This document shows positions 30,815 through 41,876 of a stretch of DNA of 64,000 nt, one piece after another. The notes beneath the pieces were generated by a model. It ran no database searches, was not told the DNA's origin, and saw only the letters and a list, made by a program, of their open reading frames with translations. A program made the position numbers and the translations under genes. This stretch comes from Asparagopsis taxiformis. Taxonomy: Eukaryota; Rhodophyta; Florideophyceae; Bonnemaisoniales; Bonnemaisoniaceae. Where the stretch lies: positions 35,294-99,293 of the forward strand of contig JALQPE010002171.1 of the NCBI GenBank assembly GCA_030407315.1, in the 5' to 3' direction. Position 1 is the first letter of the stretch; each line of letters begins with the position of its first letter.

Positions 30815-32800
30815 ATGGTTCCGCCCAAGGCCGGAACGTCGAAAGCCTCGACACGAGCAGGATCTGCTGTCGGTTCGACGACTGGAAAACTGGAAGCTCG
30901 GAACGATGCTTTGGGATCCGCGGCTGTACCAGCCCGTAGTCCAGAACTAGCCACAATGGCGAAGTGTCATGAGATGAACGAGAACCTTCGCGATGAAGTT
31001 CTGGAGATGTTTGCTTCTGAATTTGAAAAGCTGAACCAGGAACTGGAAGCAATTCGGAGTAATTCCTTTGCGGTCATCAACGAGCTGGCCGGTCGCCTTA
31101 CCGTTCTCGAAGACCGCAAGCCAGGCAGTGATGCCAACAAAGACATACGTGAGCTCCGACAAGATGTCAACCAACTCCTCGAAGGTCGTAACAACCTTGC
31201 CCAAGAAATGGACATGCGGTTCACTCGTGTTTCTGACCGGCTGTCAGCCTTGGAGATAAACAATGGTGTGGTACACACTGATGTCAAGCCAAAACTCGAA
31301 TCGAAAAGCAAGCGCGGTGCGCGGAAGCTCGAGCATCAGCAAGTATCTCGCAGTTCTTATGACTCTCCGGAGTCGACATCCGAATCGGAAAATTCACCCC
31401 GGTCCTCAGGATCAGAACAACATGCATTCATAATGCGCCCAAGGAAGCCCGATCGTCCGCCTAAGACCCGCCGCTCCCATGGAGTATCACGAAAGATAGG
31501 CCCTCGATTCGCCGGTTTGAAAGAGATTCGGCCGACCAACCCTCTCTATGATCATGTGTTGTCGTATCGAACCTACCGTCTCGATGATACATCGCAGGGT
31601 CGCTCTTCCCGTAGCACCGGTAAGGTCCGTGACTTAATCAAGAGGATGGAACTCAAGTTGAGCAAGCATCACTTTTCTGGATCAGACCCCATCATGGTTC
31701 TTGATTTCTTGGCACGATTCGTGCTAGAAGCGAATATTCAAGAGATGTCGGAGGCACAAGCTTTCATTGCCTTACCTTCATTTCTCTCCGGGTTTGCCCA
31801 GAGTCAATATGAATCAGGAGTGGAGATGGTTTCACCTGAGGAAGGTGGGGTCTCCAGCTGGCCTGAAGCAGTACAATATCTTCTCCGGAACTATGCGCAG
31901 TCACAGCACATTAGCAACGCTATTAGCGATTTGCGCGACACGCGACAGAAGCTCGATGAATCGGAACGCGAGTATGCTACACGCCTGAACCAGGCCATCA
32001 ATCGTTGTGGTAACGTACACTCGCCGGAAGAAGTCATCACCTTATACATCGACGGCCTGAACTCCGCGATCAGGACTATTGTCGCCCGACACCGTGAGTC
32101 ACACCGCCGTTCAACTTATTTGGACGTTGTGCAGTATGCAGAAGCGGAAGGAAGCGCGGTTCGCGCACGCGACAAGCGAGTTGTACTTTCCCCTAGACAT
32201 GAGGGCCGTCCAAAGCTGCGTACAGTTGGATTGATTCAGTCAAGCGAAGACATCCATTCTTCATCCACCTCCGATTTCAATCCAACTCGGAGTGATCATA
32301 GCCCTTTGGACCAAGTCAATATGATACAGGGTGGGATTCATTTCGAGGGCGGATCGTCCACAACATACCCTACCGAATCGGTATCGGTGGACCCTACCTT
32401 TGTCACGAACAATCAAGCGAATCGCTTAGTACAGGCTCCAAAGATCCCCCACATGCCCCAGGGTATCCGCAGTCGCCCAGGATGGGTTGATCGTCAGTCC
32501 CCTACCGTTAACCGGAATGGTAACCCTTCTCTGGATCAGAGGTCACAGCACATTATATGCCACGAGTGCTACAAGCCAGGGCACATATCCTCGCAATGTG
32601 TGTTGCCACTCCGCGAGATTCGCCAGGTTCTGGTCAACTACGAGGGCCTCTCTCCGTCTTTGAAGCTCTCTGTACCGGCTACATCGTATCACCGAGTACG
32701 CTCCGCCCTGAATCTGGATCAGCAGGCACAAGAGGATAAGGGTAACCCTTCCAAAGCACCTTCGGTAATGGGCTGCTCACATCCTAAGGATAACAGCTAG
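30815..32800 (+). CDS. gag: Gypsy Gag, 661 residues
   Basis: It starts at the first ATG after the primer site. Residues 45-150 are rich in charged and heptad-like sequence and may form a coiled coil. A basic/serine-rich stretch follows near 160-240, then a Ty3-Gag-like region around 280-450 (for example LSGFAQSQYE, SWPEAVQYLLRNYAQSQ). A CCHC zinc knuckle, CHECYKPGHISSQC, is near residue 580. The stop TAG at 32798-32800 comes just before pol, which is in the -1 frame with only a few codons of overlap, so pol is probably made by reinitiation or by a frameshift close to the stop. Confidence 0.93.
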   Translation: MVPPKAGTSKASTRAGSAVGSTTGKLEARNDALGSAAVPARSPELATMAKCHEMNENLRDEVLEMFASEFEKLNQELEAIRSNSFAVINELAGRLTVLEDRKPGSDANKDIRELRQDVNQLLEGRNNLAQEMDMRFTRVSDRLSALEINNGVVHTDVKPKLESKSKRGARKLEHQQVSRSSYDSPESTSESENSPRSSGSEQHAFIMRPRKPDRPPKTRRSHGVSRKIGPRFAGLKEIRPTNPLYDHVLSYRTYRLDDTSQGRSSRSTGKVRDLIKRMELKLSKHHFSGSDPIMVLDFLARFVLEANIQEMSEAQAFIALPSFLSGFAQSQYESGVEMVSPEEGGVSSWPEAVQYLLRNYAQSQHISNAISDLRDTRQKLDESEREYATRLNQAINRCGNVHSPEEVITLYIDGLNSAIRTIVARHRESHRRSTYLDVVQYAEAEGSAVRARDKRVVLSPRHEGRPKLRTVGLIQSSEDIHSSSTSDFNPTRSDHSPLDQVNMIQGGIHFEGGSSTTYPTESVSVDPTFVTNNQANRLVQAPKIPHMPQGIRSRPGWVDRQSPTVNRNGNPSLDQRSQHIICHECYKPGHISSQCVLPLREIRQVLVNYEGLSPSLKLSVPATSYHRVRSALNLDQQAQEDKGNPSKAPSVMGCSHPKDNS

Positions 32801-32841
32801 CAGGATTCAACTGCCAATGCTACCCCCGATTCGGGAAACTA

Positions 32842-35800
32842 ATGAGGGAGGTCTCATCAAAGAACAGTGATACAATCACTGCCGCCTCCCACTCCACCCC
32901 CTTCGTACCGAAGATCATTACTAGAAAGAATAATGATGGCCCTTCCTTCAACTCCCTCATAAGACCATGGAATCGAGTCAAGTCACCGAAGAACCCAGAT
33001 CGGATCTTTGTCCTCACCCGTCGCAACTATAAGGTATACACGGACATTGGGTCAAGCACTTCGACGATTCGTCGTATTCTCTCTATATTGGACACTGGTG
33101 CAGGCCCTAACTTCATCCGCAGCGATGAGCTGAATGGAATCGAAGCGGTCATCCATCAAGGTCCCTTACCAGACATATGCGATGCCAACAATAAGCCTCT
33201 TCAGTTGCTGGGTACGATAAAATTGCTGGTACGGCTTGGAAATTTTTCTTCTCGAATCGAGTTCATTGTCTGTAAGACCCTTGCTGCACCAGCAATACTA
33301 GGTGCTGATTTCTGTGACCGTTTTGTTTCCGCTATACGCCCAAGTCAAAAGATCGTGGAGCTAGACGATGGTTCATCGGTCCCGATCGTTCGACGTCCAC
33401 TGCGTAACGCATCAAGACGCAGCGGTCCCCCTCTCCCAAAAGATATGCGAGACCCCGACACAAGTGGAAGAGTCTCGCCGAATATCAAGGCTGCCGAAAC
33501 ACTCACCGTACCGGCACAGTCTCAAGCCTGGATCAAGGTATCGACGAAACGTCATGGAAATATTGTTGTCCAGCCACTCCCGAAGCTCTTCGAGCTTCAC
33601 TCACTTGCCTGTGCCAATGGCATCGCTTCTGTGTTACCCAATGTCGCGTTTCGTATCCTTGTTGCAAACACCTCAGACATCCCTCGAAGGATCGTCAGGA
33701 ACCAGAATGTCGCTGTTGCACTGCCACACCCGACTCAGGTTACTGAGACATCATTGTCCTTAGCTGACGTGGTTGGCATGACGCCAGACCTGGCACAGGT
33801 ATCCCCTACTGCGGAAGGACAACCAGTTGCGAAAAGCCCAGAGGAAACCGGAAAGTCTGACTCCTGGACTGATGCCTCAAAGCCTACCGCGGCTCAACTG
33901 GACCTCTCACATATCCCAATCGCGAATCGCGAACGCTTCCGTCAGATGTTGACCAAGTATGATGAGCTCTGGGTCGGGAAGCTTGGGAAGATCAACGCGG
34001 TGGATCACCGAATCGAACTCAAGCCTGGATCACAGCCTTCTATGCAGCGCCCATACCGTACCGGTCCTCAAGGCCGACAGTTCGTCGAAGAAGAAATTGG
34101 AAGGATGATTGACGCCAATGTCATTGAACCCGCAGAAACAGAGTGGGCTTCACCCGTGGTGATCGCCCCGAAGGCCGACGGATCGTATCGATTCTGTGTT
34201 GACTACAGGAAGCTGAACTCCATGACAGTCCGAAGTACTTACCCCCTCCCAAGGATGGATGACTGCATCGACTCCCTGGGAGAGGCCACTATATTCTCCA
34301 CGCTGGATGCCAACTGGGGATACTGGCAGATACCTGTCGCGGCCGCGGATCGCGACAAGACAACCTTCACAAGCCACACAGGCACATACCGCTTTAAGCG
34401 AATGCCCTTCGGGCTTATGAATGCACCTGCGACGTTCCAGAGAACATTGGACATACTCCTCAATCGGTACGCATGGCGTACATGTTTGGTATACCTCGAT
34501 GACATCATCATCTTCTCGAAGGACTTTGACACACACATAAAGGATGTCGAAAAGATACTCGGTACCCTACGCCGTTCCGGCATCTCCCTCAAGCTAAGGA
34601 AGTGTGAGTGGTGTACCGATACGGTGAAATACCTTGGACATGTAATCAAGCCTGGTAGGCTCACCATCAACGAGGCCCATACGAAGAGCCTTCGAGATGT
34701 CCAGCATCCGACCACTCTGACTGAGCTTAGGTCCTTCCTCGGCCTTTGCAATGTTTACCGACGGTTCGTCCCTAACTTTGCTCGCATCGCTGGACCACTC
34801 AACGCCTTACTGAAGAAAGGCATGCCCACTAAGCTGGAACCGTTCGGTAAAGCTGAATCAGCAGCCTTCGCAAACCTGGTCCAGACTATCCTATCACCAC
34901 CTGTGCTCGCTTTACCACGCTTGGGTCTCCCACTCTCCATCGATACAGACGCAAGTGATCACCAGATTGGTGCCGTCCTGTTTCAGGAATACCCAGAGGA
35001 TGACCGGAAACCCATTGGGTTCTGGTCTCGTTCATTGAACCCTGCGGAAAGCAATTACTCAACTTCGGAAAAGGAGTGCCTTGCTGTTGTATGGGCACTG
35101 CAGACCCTGCGCCCATACTTACAAGGAGTGAAATTTACGGTACACTCCGACCATGCATCCCTTAGATGGCTCATGGGAATATCCGAACCTTCCGGTAGAC
35201 TCATGCGGTGGAGGCTCCGCCTCAGTGAGTTCGACTTCGAGATTCAATACAAGAAGGGGCTCAAGAACACCCAAGCCGATGCTTTGTCAAGGCTGAAGAC
35301 ATTCAGCGAGACTATATCTCCCATCGACGATGAGATCCCATGCTTCACCACGGACCCTTGCGTGTCCCTTGCCGAACCGGCTGACGACGAAGAACCTTCG
35401 ACCTCGGACATACTTGACGAGTATGAATTCTCCGACAAGCTTCTGTTGGCCTCCGAGGGTATCGCCGAACCGGCCTTGACCCCTATCACTCATTCGGAGA
35501 TCCTCCTGGAACAGCAACGCGATGCATTATGCACAGACATCCGGTCAAAGATGGAGCAGGGTGACGTCAACCAACGGTCCTTCATGGTTGATGATGAGGG
35601 TATCCTTCAGCGAACCGCATCGGGTGAGCATCAGATTGTCGTACCGACTTCGCTACAGCCACGCGTGTTACGCATTGCACACTACAGCAAAATTTCCGGG
35701 CATCCCGGTGGACGAAGACTGTATCAGTACTTGCGAAGAAATTTCTATTGGCCCTCCATGGCTGTTGACTGCTATGCAGTATCCAAGAACTGTGTTCAGT

Positions 35801-37239
35801 GTGCACGCAATCGAGTGCGCCTTCGCCAACACCAAAAGGAACTGCGCTTGTTCCCCGCTTCCTCTCCGCTGGAGTTCGTGGCCATTGACCTGTTGGGCGA
35901 GTTGATCAAGACACCACGCGGTAACCGCTTCCTTCTTGTAATGTCCGACCGCTTCTCCAAATTGGTAAGGACAGTCCCGATGAAGACCATCACTGCCGAA
36001 GCGGTCGCCAAAGCATTCGTCACCCATTGGGTTATGGCATATGGACCACCAGTTTGGTTGTTGTCCGATAATGGGAAGCAGTTTACCTCCCGTTTCTTCC
36101 AGCATGTATGCCGCATACTTGGAGTAGAGAATCTCTTCACGACAACTTACCACCCACAGACCAATGGTCAGGTGGAGAGGTACAACCGTACCTTATTGTC
36201 GGCGATACGCACCTATGTCTCTGATCATCCTAAGGATTGGGACTTGTTCACAGACGTCATCACCTATTCATACAACACACAGGTGCATAGGGTCACCAGC
36301 TGTACACCCTTTGAGTTGGTATTGTCCCGTCCCCCATCCTCTCTGGTACTTGCGCCCGAGCCGGGAGGTACCATTGGCGAAGCGCCCAAGTCATACCTTC
36401 AACGATGGAAGGTATGGTTGCACAACCTCGTATCGAGTGCACGCCAATCCATTAGCAAGGAGCAAAAGCGTTATCAACGCAACTTCAACGCAAGGGTACG
36501 CCCTGTCAGCCAGAACCTGGCACCAGGCTCGCACGTCTTCGTGCGCAAGGAACATCACGGTAGGGATGGACACCACAAGTTGTCCCCCGTTGCAGAAGGC
36601 CCGTATCGGGTGGTGTCCCTAGACAAGGACACAGTAGTACTCCGGATTGGAAGAAGTGAGGAGCGAATCTCTCGGGATAGGGTTGTCGAGTCACCCCCAC
36701 CAACCTATGACATCCTTTCTGAGGTAGTAGTCCCTGACCCTCAGCAAGACACACGACAAAGCGATGAACCTTCGATGTTAGAAGCCACGCATGACGTAAG
36801 TCTAAGAGTCGGAGAGGAAGAACACCCTGTGGGTGATGAAGAAACTCCCAAAGACCCATGGCGGTTCGCCAACTTCGACAGTTCATCCATACCTGGAGGT
36901 ACCCTGATCACCCTCCCAACAGATGCTGAACCAGCCATGATGGACGTGAACACAAACGCAAGCCGCGCGGAATCCGCAGTAAGGCCGTCGGCCGAAGCGC
37001 AAGAAGATGTGTCAACGCAAGAGGAGGAAGGTGTGGAGAGTTGTGTCATTGACCATATCGTGAATCACGGTGAGCTGGATGGTGTTCTCCGGTTCAGAGT
37101 CCGCTGGTATGGTTACTCCTCAAAGGATGGTACATGGGAACCACCCGAACACGTACCGCGTAGCCAGGTCATCGCGTACTATAGGCGCCGTGGAATTTCC
37201 ATACCGGGGTCGGTCCTCAACCGCACAATACCTGGCTGA
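32842..37239 (+). CDS. pol: Gypsy Pol: protease, reverse transcriptase, RNase H, integrase and chromodomain, 1465 residues
   Basis: The domains come in Ty3/Gypsy order. Protease LDTGAGPNF is near residue 85. Reverse transcriptase has FCVDYRKLNSMT and the YLDD box near 553. RNase H has IDTDASDHQIGAVLF near 703. Integrase has an HHCC finger (HPGGRRLYQYLRRNFYWP, then CVQCAR), D in AIDLLGEL, D in LLSDNGKQFTS and E in HPQTNGQVERYNR. A chromodomain is near 1405-1450 (VIDHIVNHGELDG, FRVRWYGYSSKDGTWEP), including the aromatic residues used to bind methylated histone tails. The frame is uninterrupted. The first ATG is at 32842, and the frame is open from 32794. The chromodomain suggests targeting to marked chromatin, as known for chromoviruses. 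Confidence 0.96.
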   Translation: MREVSSKNSDTITAASHSTPFVPKIITRKNNDGPSFNSLIRPWNRVKSPKNPDRIFVLTRRNYKVYTDIGSSTSTIRRILSILDTGAGPNFIRSDELNGIEAVIHQGPLPDICDANNKPLQLLGTIKLLVRLGNFSSRIEFIVCKTLAAPAILGADFCDRFVSAIRPSQKIVELDDGSSVPIVRRPLRNASRRSGPPLPKDMRDPDTSGRVSPNIKAAETLTVPAQSQAWIKVSTKRHGNIVVQPLPKLFELHSLACANGIASVLPNVAFRILVANTSDIPRRIVRNQNVAVALPHPTQVTETSLSLADVVGMTPDLAQVSPTAEGQPVAKSPEETGKSDSWTDASKPTAAQLDLSHIPIANRERFRQMLTKYDELWVGKLGKINAVDHRIELKPGSQPSMQRPYRTGPQGRQFVEEEIGRMIDANVIEPAETEWASPVVIAPKADGSYRFCVDYRKLNSMTVRSTYPLPRMDDCIDSLGEATIFSTLDANWGYWQIPVAAADRDKTTFTSHTGTYRFKRMPFGLMNAPATFQRTLDILLNRYAWRTCLVYLDDIIIFSKDFDTHIKDVEKILGTLRRSGISLKLRKCEWCTDTVKYLGHVIKPGRLTINEAHTKSLRDVQHPTTLTELRSFLGLCNVYRRFVPNFARIAGPLNALLKKGMPTKLEPFGKAESAAFANLVQTILSPPVLALPRLGLPLSIDTDASDHQIGAVLFQEYPEDDRKPIGFWSRSLNPAESNYSTSEKECLAVVWALQTLRPYLQGVKFTVHSDHASLRWLMGISEPSGRLMRWRLRLSEFDFEIQYKKGLKNTQADALSRLKTFSETISPIDDEIPCFTTDPCVSLAEPADDEEPSTSDILDEYEFSDKLLLASEGIAEPALTPITHSEILLEQQRDALCTDIRSKMEQGDVNQRSFMVDDEGILQRTASGEHQIVVPTSLQPRVLRIAHYSKISGHPGGRRLYQYLRRNFYWPSMAVDCYAVSKNCVQCARNRVRLRQHQKELRLFPASSPLEFVAIDLLGELIKTPRGNRFLLVMSDRFSKLVRTVPMKTITAEAVAKAFVTHWVMAYGPPVWLLSDNGKQFTSRFFQHVCRILGVENLFTTTYHPQTNGQVERYNRTLLSAIRTYVSDHPKDWDLFTDVITYSYNTQVHRVTSCTPFELVLSRPPSSLVLAPEPGGTIGEAPKSYLQRWKVWLHNLVSSARQSISKEQKRYQRNFNARVRPVSQNLAPGSHVFVRKEHHGRDGHHKLSPVAEGPYRVVSLDKDTVVLRIGRSEERISRDRVVESPPPTYDILSEVVVPDPQQDTRQSDEPSMLEATHDVSLRVGEEEHPVGDEETPKDPWRFANFDSSSIPGGTLITLPTDAEPAMMDVNTNASRAESAVRPSAEAQEDVSTQEEEGVESCVIDHIVNHGELDGVLRFRVRWYGYSSKDGTWEPPEHVPRSQVIAYYRRRGISIPGSVLNRTIPG

Positions 37240-37665
37240 ATCAGCAGTGCTTTCACACGCAATGCATGTGTGTCATGGCGGCAAACCCCCACCTTCTCAT
37301 GGCCCGAGCATAACCTGCTGCGTGATCAGGTTTGATCACGAAAAAAAATCGCAGAAATTACCTGACCGCCGGCGGCGGTAGTGGCCAGCCAAATCAAAAA
37401 AAATTTTGGAAATTTTATTTTGATCAAATCATGGCGATACCGGCGCAAGTTGGCCAAAAAACAAAAGACAGATTTTTATTTGATCAAATACGGGCCAAAT
37501 TGTTACTTGCTTCGGAGATCCTCCAGCCATGCATGCCAACGGCCACACCACAGCAGATCAACTTTATGCCCGTACCGGGTCGACCGCACCAAACCCATTG
37601 TGGCAATTGGCCCAGCTCAGAAAAAGTCAAGGCGGTATATCCCAACGACCATTGGCCTCCGTTTC
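37240..37665 (+). other. Gypsy 3' untranslated region between pol and the polypurine tract
   Basis: It is about 425 bases without a supported gene and includes A-rich stretches near 37340-37470. Confidence 0.7.
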
Positions 37666-37678
37666 GAGAAGGGGGGAG
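37666..37678 (+). other. Gypsy polypurine tract
   Basis: GAGAAGGGGGGAG lies directly before the 3' LTR, the expected place for plus-strand priming. Confidence 0.85.
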
Positions 37679-38920
37679 TGTGGTGCAATGCCACGTGGCG
37701 AACCGCCTTGTACGGTGAAACACCAAATATTTTGCATATATTTTTGAAACTTTAATTCCCACCACATTTTGGATTCTTTACCCGTCCACAGTGAATCACT
37801 GAACGCAGTACACTTGGACTCAGTGGTACACTGAAGTTTTACACCAGCACTAACTGTTGTATACTACACTAACAGTGGGTTTACCACACCGGTTGCCCCG
37901 GCCACTTAGGGTTTTTCCGACCGCCCTACTGTACCAGTATTTAGCCTATCCACTGACAACCGTAGAAGTTCACTTAGGGCTGACCACCGTTCTGTAACAT
38001 AGTATTTATTCGACGGCGGATCGCCCAGTTCTTCGATTGTAAAGTCACCGGAAGTTCGGTTGTCATTTTGCTCCCAAGGTGCGTTTCGCCGTCTGAGTCA
38101 GCCTGCTTCTCCCTTGGCTATAGTACTTGGCACCCTTCCGGTACCCGTTCGTCGCTGATCCAGCGTTTGCCCTTGGCACTCCACCCGCTGTATCAGCATT
38201 ATCCCCTTTCCACGCGCGACCTGTGGCGCGCGTGTCCCTCTATCAGGAGCCTTCGGCCTCTTGGTGTACCACCGGACCTGATCGTGTCGCTTCGCTCCCA
38301 TCCTGCGGATCGCAGTAACTGCTTGCCTACTCCGCCTGTGGCTATAGTGCGTGGCACAAGTCAGGCCTTACTCCTGCCGCTGTATCAGCGCCTCCGGCAT
38401 CGCCGTCTCGCTGTACCAGATTCTCCTCTACCCTTTCAGGGTCTCTCCCCTGCATGTGCCACCAGTGGTGCACGTGCCCACTCACCCTTTTCCCCCTACC
38501 AGGTACCCTCGCCTGCTCGGTGGGCCACCATTCACGCTGTATCAGCTCCCCTTCTTCTCCCTCTCGACCGTTGGTCACTCCCCTCACACACTAAGTGTCC
38601 GTTGACATCCGGTGTATCACCGTCACACACTACCGCTTCAGTGTACTACTGATCAAGTTTTTGCGCTATCCCTTCTACCCCTTTAGGGTTGGCCTGACAA
38701 GCCAACCTCTCACCTGCATAGCAGTATCACTTGAACCAAGATTCTCGACGTATCGTCTGTGTGGCCTTACAACCCACAGTCAAGCAGGCGATCCGCCTTA
38801 GCTCTACCACCTCTACCCTGAGCCTGACTACCGAGACAGGAGGGCTCGAACACTTCGCGGTGCTTAGCCGAATCGGCTCACTACCCTAAGTTGAATCGAC
38901 AGCCCGGGCATTGCACTACA
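37679..38920 (+). repeat. Gypsy 3' LTR, 1242 bp
   Basis: It is nearly identical to the 5' LTR and carries 11 more bases near its start (around TTGCATATAT). It ends CATTGCACTACA before the ATAGG duplication. Confidence 0.95.
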
Positions 38921-39472
38921 ATAGGTTTTACACAAAAACGTGCATAAACGTGAACGAGCTTGAACGCTCATAATTTGGCCAGTTATGTTCTCTTTACTAT
39001 TAAACGTCGTAGCAATATATTGATCGTGAACGGATGAGAACGTCAGACGAAAGACACTTGGCGTAGAGTGGGAGGGTGGTCACTGGAAGTTATCTACGCG
39101 GTGATGTCAGTATCCTGTGCAACGAAACGGCATGTGTGGATGTAGTTGCAGGATATTGAAAACAAACAATACGGCAACTGTATCCATGTGCGGTAGAAAA
39201 TGATGAGACAAACACTGCGGCTGATGAAGTGCATGAACTGTGGTGAATGTTCCGTTGTTAGTAGTAAACTAGGCGTTCGTCCGGCACACAGGCACATCAT
39301 GGAGCTTTCACAGACAAGTTTGATATTGCCAGAAAATTAATTCGAAGATGATGGCGAAGACGATATTGTCTTCCTTCGTTTCTTGTGGTACGGGCTTCAA
39401 CACCGATGAGCAAGGAGTGCAGCAAATTCACGAAGGAGTCAAAGGACGACTGGCAAAGTACCGCGCTTCCGG

Positions 39473-40593
39473 ATGCTTTCTTTGCAATATGTAACGGGTA
39501 TGCTGAATGAGAAAGAGTTCTGCACAACATTTCGAGTCTCCCATACTAGTTTTAAAAACCTTTTGAGTATGGTGGAAGAGTATCAGAATGATGGAGAAAC
39601 GGAAAAATTCTGGCATACTGTGAAGTACTCTTGGATATATGTTTGGCTATTACACTTCGTATGTTAGTAGGAGGAAGCTACTTGGATTTAAAACTGTGCT
39701 ACCGGATTGGAAAGAGTGCAGTTTACAAGTTATTCCAAGAGATGTGTGCGCATATGATGGAAGTTCTTCCACTTGAAGGGCTGCCTGGAGATGTAAAAGA
39801 GCTGGAAACACTTTCGTATAACTTCAAAGCGTCACGAAGAAAAGTGAACCTATTGACGGGCTGTGTCGGTGCATTGGATGGCATCTCCGTGAAAATAGCT
39901 AAGCCACACGTAGAAGAACGTCCAGCAGCCTACTACTGTAGGAAAGGATACTACGCATTGCCAGTGCAGGCATTAGTGGATGCAGATTACCGTTTCAGAT
40001 CATATTCTGCTCGCTGTGTGGGTTCAACCCACGACGCTCTAGCTCACTCTGTGTCTGGACTTGCAGAACACATACAGAATGGCGGGATACCAATAGAATT
40101 CTGGATATGCGGTGACGAAGCGTACCTTTGCAGCGAATGGCTTATAACACCATATCCCAAATCACAAAGCGGTGAAAAGGAGGAGAATTTCAACTACTTC
40201 TTATCTTCACAAAGGGTGCACGTAGAACAAGCGTTTGGACATTTGAAAGCTCGATGGGGAGTTCGCAAGTCTGGGTTGGAGTTTTCTCTACAAAGAAACT
40301 CTCGAATTATATGCTTATGCATGAAGCTTCACAACTTCTGCATTGATAATAGTGATATAGTAGCGCATCATAGTAAAAGGACGGCTTCAGAAATTGCGAT
40401 GCTTTCTGCTGAAAATGATCTCTGGAAATATGAATCTAAAGCACTTGAACAAGAACAGAGGGGTGTAGTGCAGTCTAGGCCAAGAAGTTCAAGGATTTTT
40501 TCGACGAAAAGAGATGTGCTCAGAGATCTCGTTTGGGCTAGTGGCTGTAGACGTCCAGAAGAATTTATCGAATCCATTGTTCACAGCGGATAA
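39473..40593 (+). pseudogene. PIF/Harbinger DDE transposase, frameshifted near its N-terminus
   Basis: 39473-39640 encodes the N-terminal helical part (NEKEFCTTFRVSHTSFKNLL). The frame must shift by one base near 39625-39640 to reach the main frame, which runs to 40593 (about 320 residues). The DDE_Tnp_4-type domain shows D in VGALDGISVKI, D in GSTHDALAHS and E in VEQAFGHLKARW, so the active site is intact. Further upstream the likely start region (39300-39470) is broken by stops. A short intron at the shift cannot be fully excluded. The gene faces the accessory frame at 40743-41856. Confidence 0.85.
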
Positions 40594-40742
40594 ATGGAGT
40601 GAACTTCCTCAGCTCCTTATAAAGAAATCTTACCAACTGGAGGATGCCATTGATGAAATAAAAGTAATACAAACATAGTTTCTAATAGCGATTGATTTGA
40701 ATGAACTATATGTTTTCCACTTTTGAAAAGACGAAAAAGGCT

Positions 40743-41856
40743 TTACATTGTAACAACGTAGAAAATCATAAACCTTTGTAACGAATTTTTGTGCTTCTGA
40801 CATAATTTTTCGAAGTATCTTTCTTCCATGTTGTCGAAATGTCTTTGTGCCGCGGCAACGAACCTCTCATTGCCAGACTCTTTAGCTTTTTCGAGAGTTA
40901 TAGCTGCCTTTGCAACGAAAGACATTATTTTGTCTTCCTGTTCTGCTGAGGTTACCACGCCGTTCAATTCATTGACTCCCCCACTCGTACTATGTTCATT
41001 CGAACTTCGCACGTTTTCATCTACTGCTTTTCTGCTTTTGATGACACCTTGTAACTGCAAAATTCTCAAATCAGCAAGCTCCGTCATCTTGTTGCATGTT
41101 TTCTCAAATAGCTCACCACCACTCCCAAATGCATCATATACGCTGCGCCGTTTCTGTTTTGACTTAGAGTTTTGTGGTGAATCACATGAAGTTCTCTTAT
41201 TTGCCTTAGTACGCTCACCATTTGTACCACATGCGGCAGATCCACACTCGTCGTATCCAATTTCATCGTGTCCTTTTGAGTCTATCGTCTTACATACTAG
41301 ACGGAGGAAGGAGTCATCTGCGCTTTGTGATCCTAATCTAGCAACTGTGAAAATTATATACGCGCGCTTTCCACCTGCAGATAATTCTCCATTTTCAAGA
41401 TGACGCAAGAATTTTGGGAAGCATTGCGGCTCATTCTGGCCAGATTGCTGCCATCGCTTCATTGGGGCGGTGAATGCAGAACGCACATCCACAAAGGCGT
41501 CTATGACTTTGGAAGCTTCTCGATATGATTTAGGTTTGAGGCCTGCCTCCAGTCCGTCTACTCTTCCTCTGAAATCTTCTTTGGCTGCAATTTCATCGTT
41601 ATTAAACTGGTTCTCGACTACCTCCCAGAACGAGTCTCTGGAAATTCTTCGGTCTAGTTGGTTCCTATTCAGTGTGCTTTTTTTTGGCTTGCATCACTGC
41701 AGCACGGGTTTTTTGGTCATCTCTCAAGATTACCATCAGTCTGGCAAACTCATGCAGAGTGAAAGGGCTACTGTCATTCTTTCCTTGCACATTCTTTGTT
41801 GACGACAGAGGAGATATATCAATTACCTCATTATATTCATGACCACAACCAATCAT
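40743..41856 (-). pseudogene. Harbinger accessory Myb/SANT (trihelix)-like protein, frameshifted
   Basis: 41856-41680 encodes an N-terminal segment (FTLHEFARLMVILRDDQKT). The frame changes by one base in a run of eight T (A on the coding strand) near 41680. It then continues as LNRNQLDRRISRDSFWEVVENQF and on to the stop at 40743, about 370 residues overall. The tryptophan-bearing helices and the acidic/basic C-terminal half fit the Myb/trihelix-like second protein that PIF/Harbinger elements need for transposition. Assignment comes from position and general pattern, not a clear family signature. The C-terminus has a helical, coiled coil-like part (EKAKESGNERFVAAAQRHFDN). Confidence 0.6.
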
Positions 41857-41876
41857 GCTTGTCTCCGTTACCCTTT

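Larger units (their letters stand above)
29537..38920 (+). mobile_element. Gypsy LTR retrotransposon with chromodomain (chromovirus type), 9.4 kb
   Basis: LTRs of 1231 and 1242 bp begin TGTGGTGCAATG and end CATTGCACTACA. The target duplication is ATAGG (29532-29536 and 38921-38925). The two LTRs differ by an 11-bp indel and, as far as I could compare, a single base (CACCTCGCGG against CACTTCGCGG), so the insertion is very young. Gag and pol are complete. It sits inside the left inverted repeat of the Harbinger element. Confidence 0.97.
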
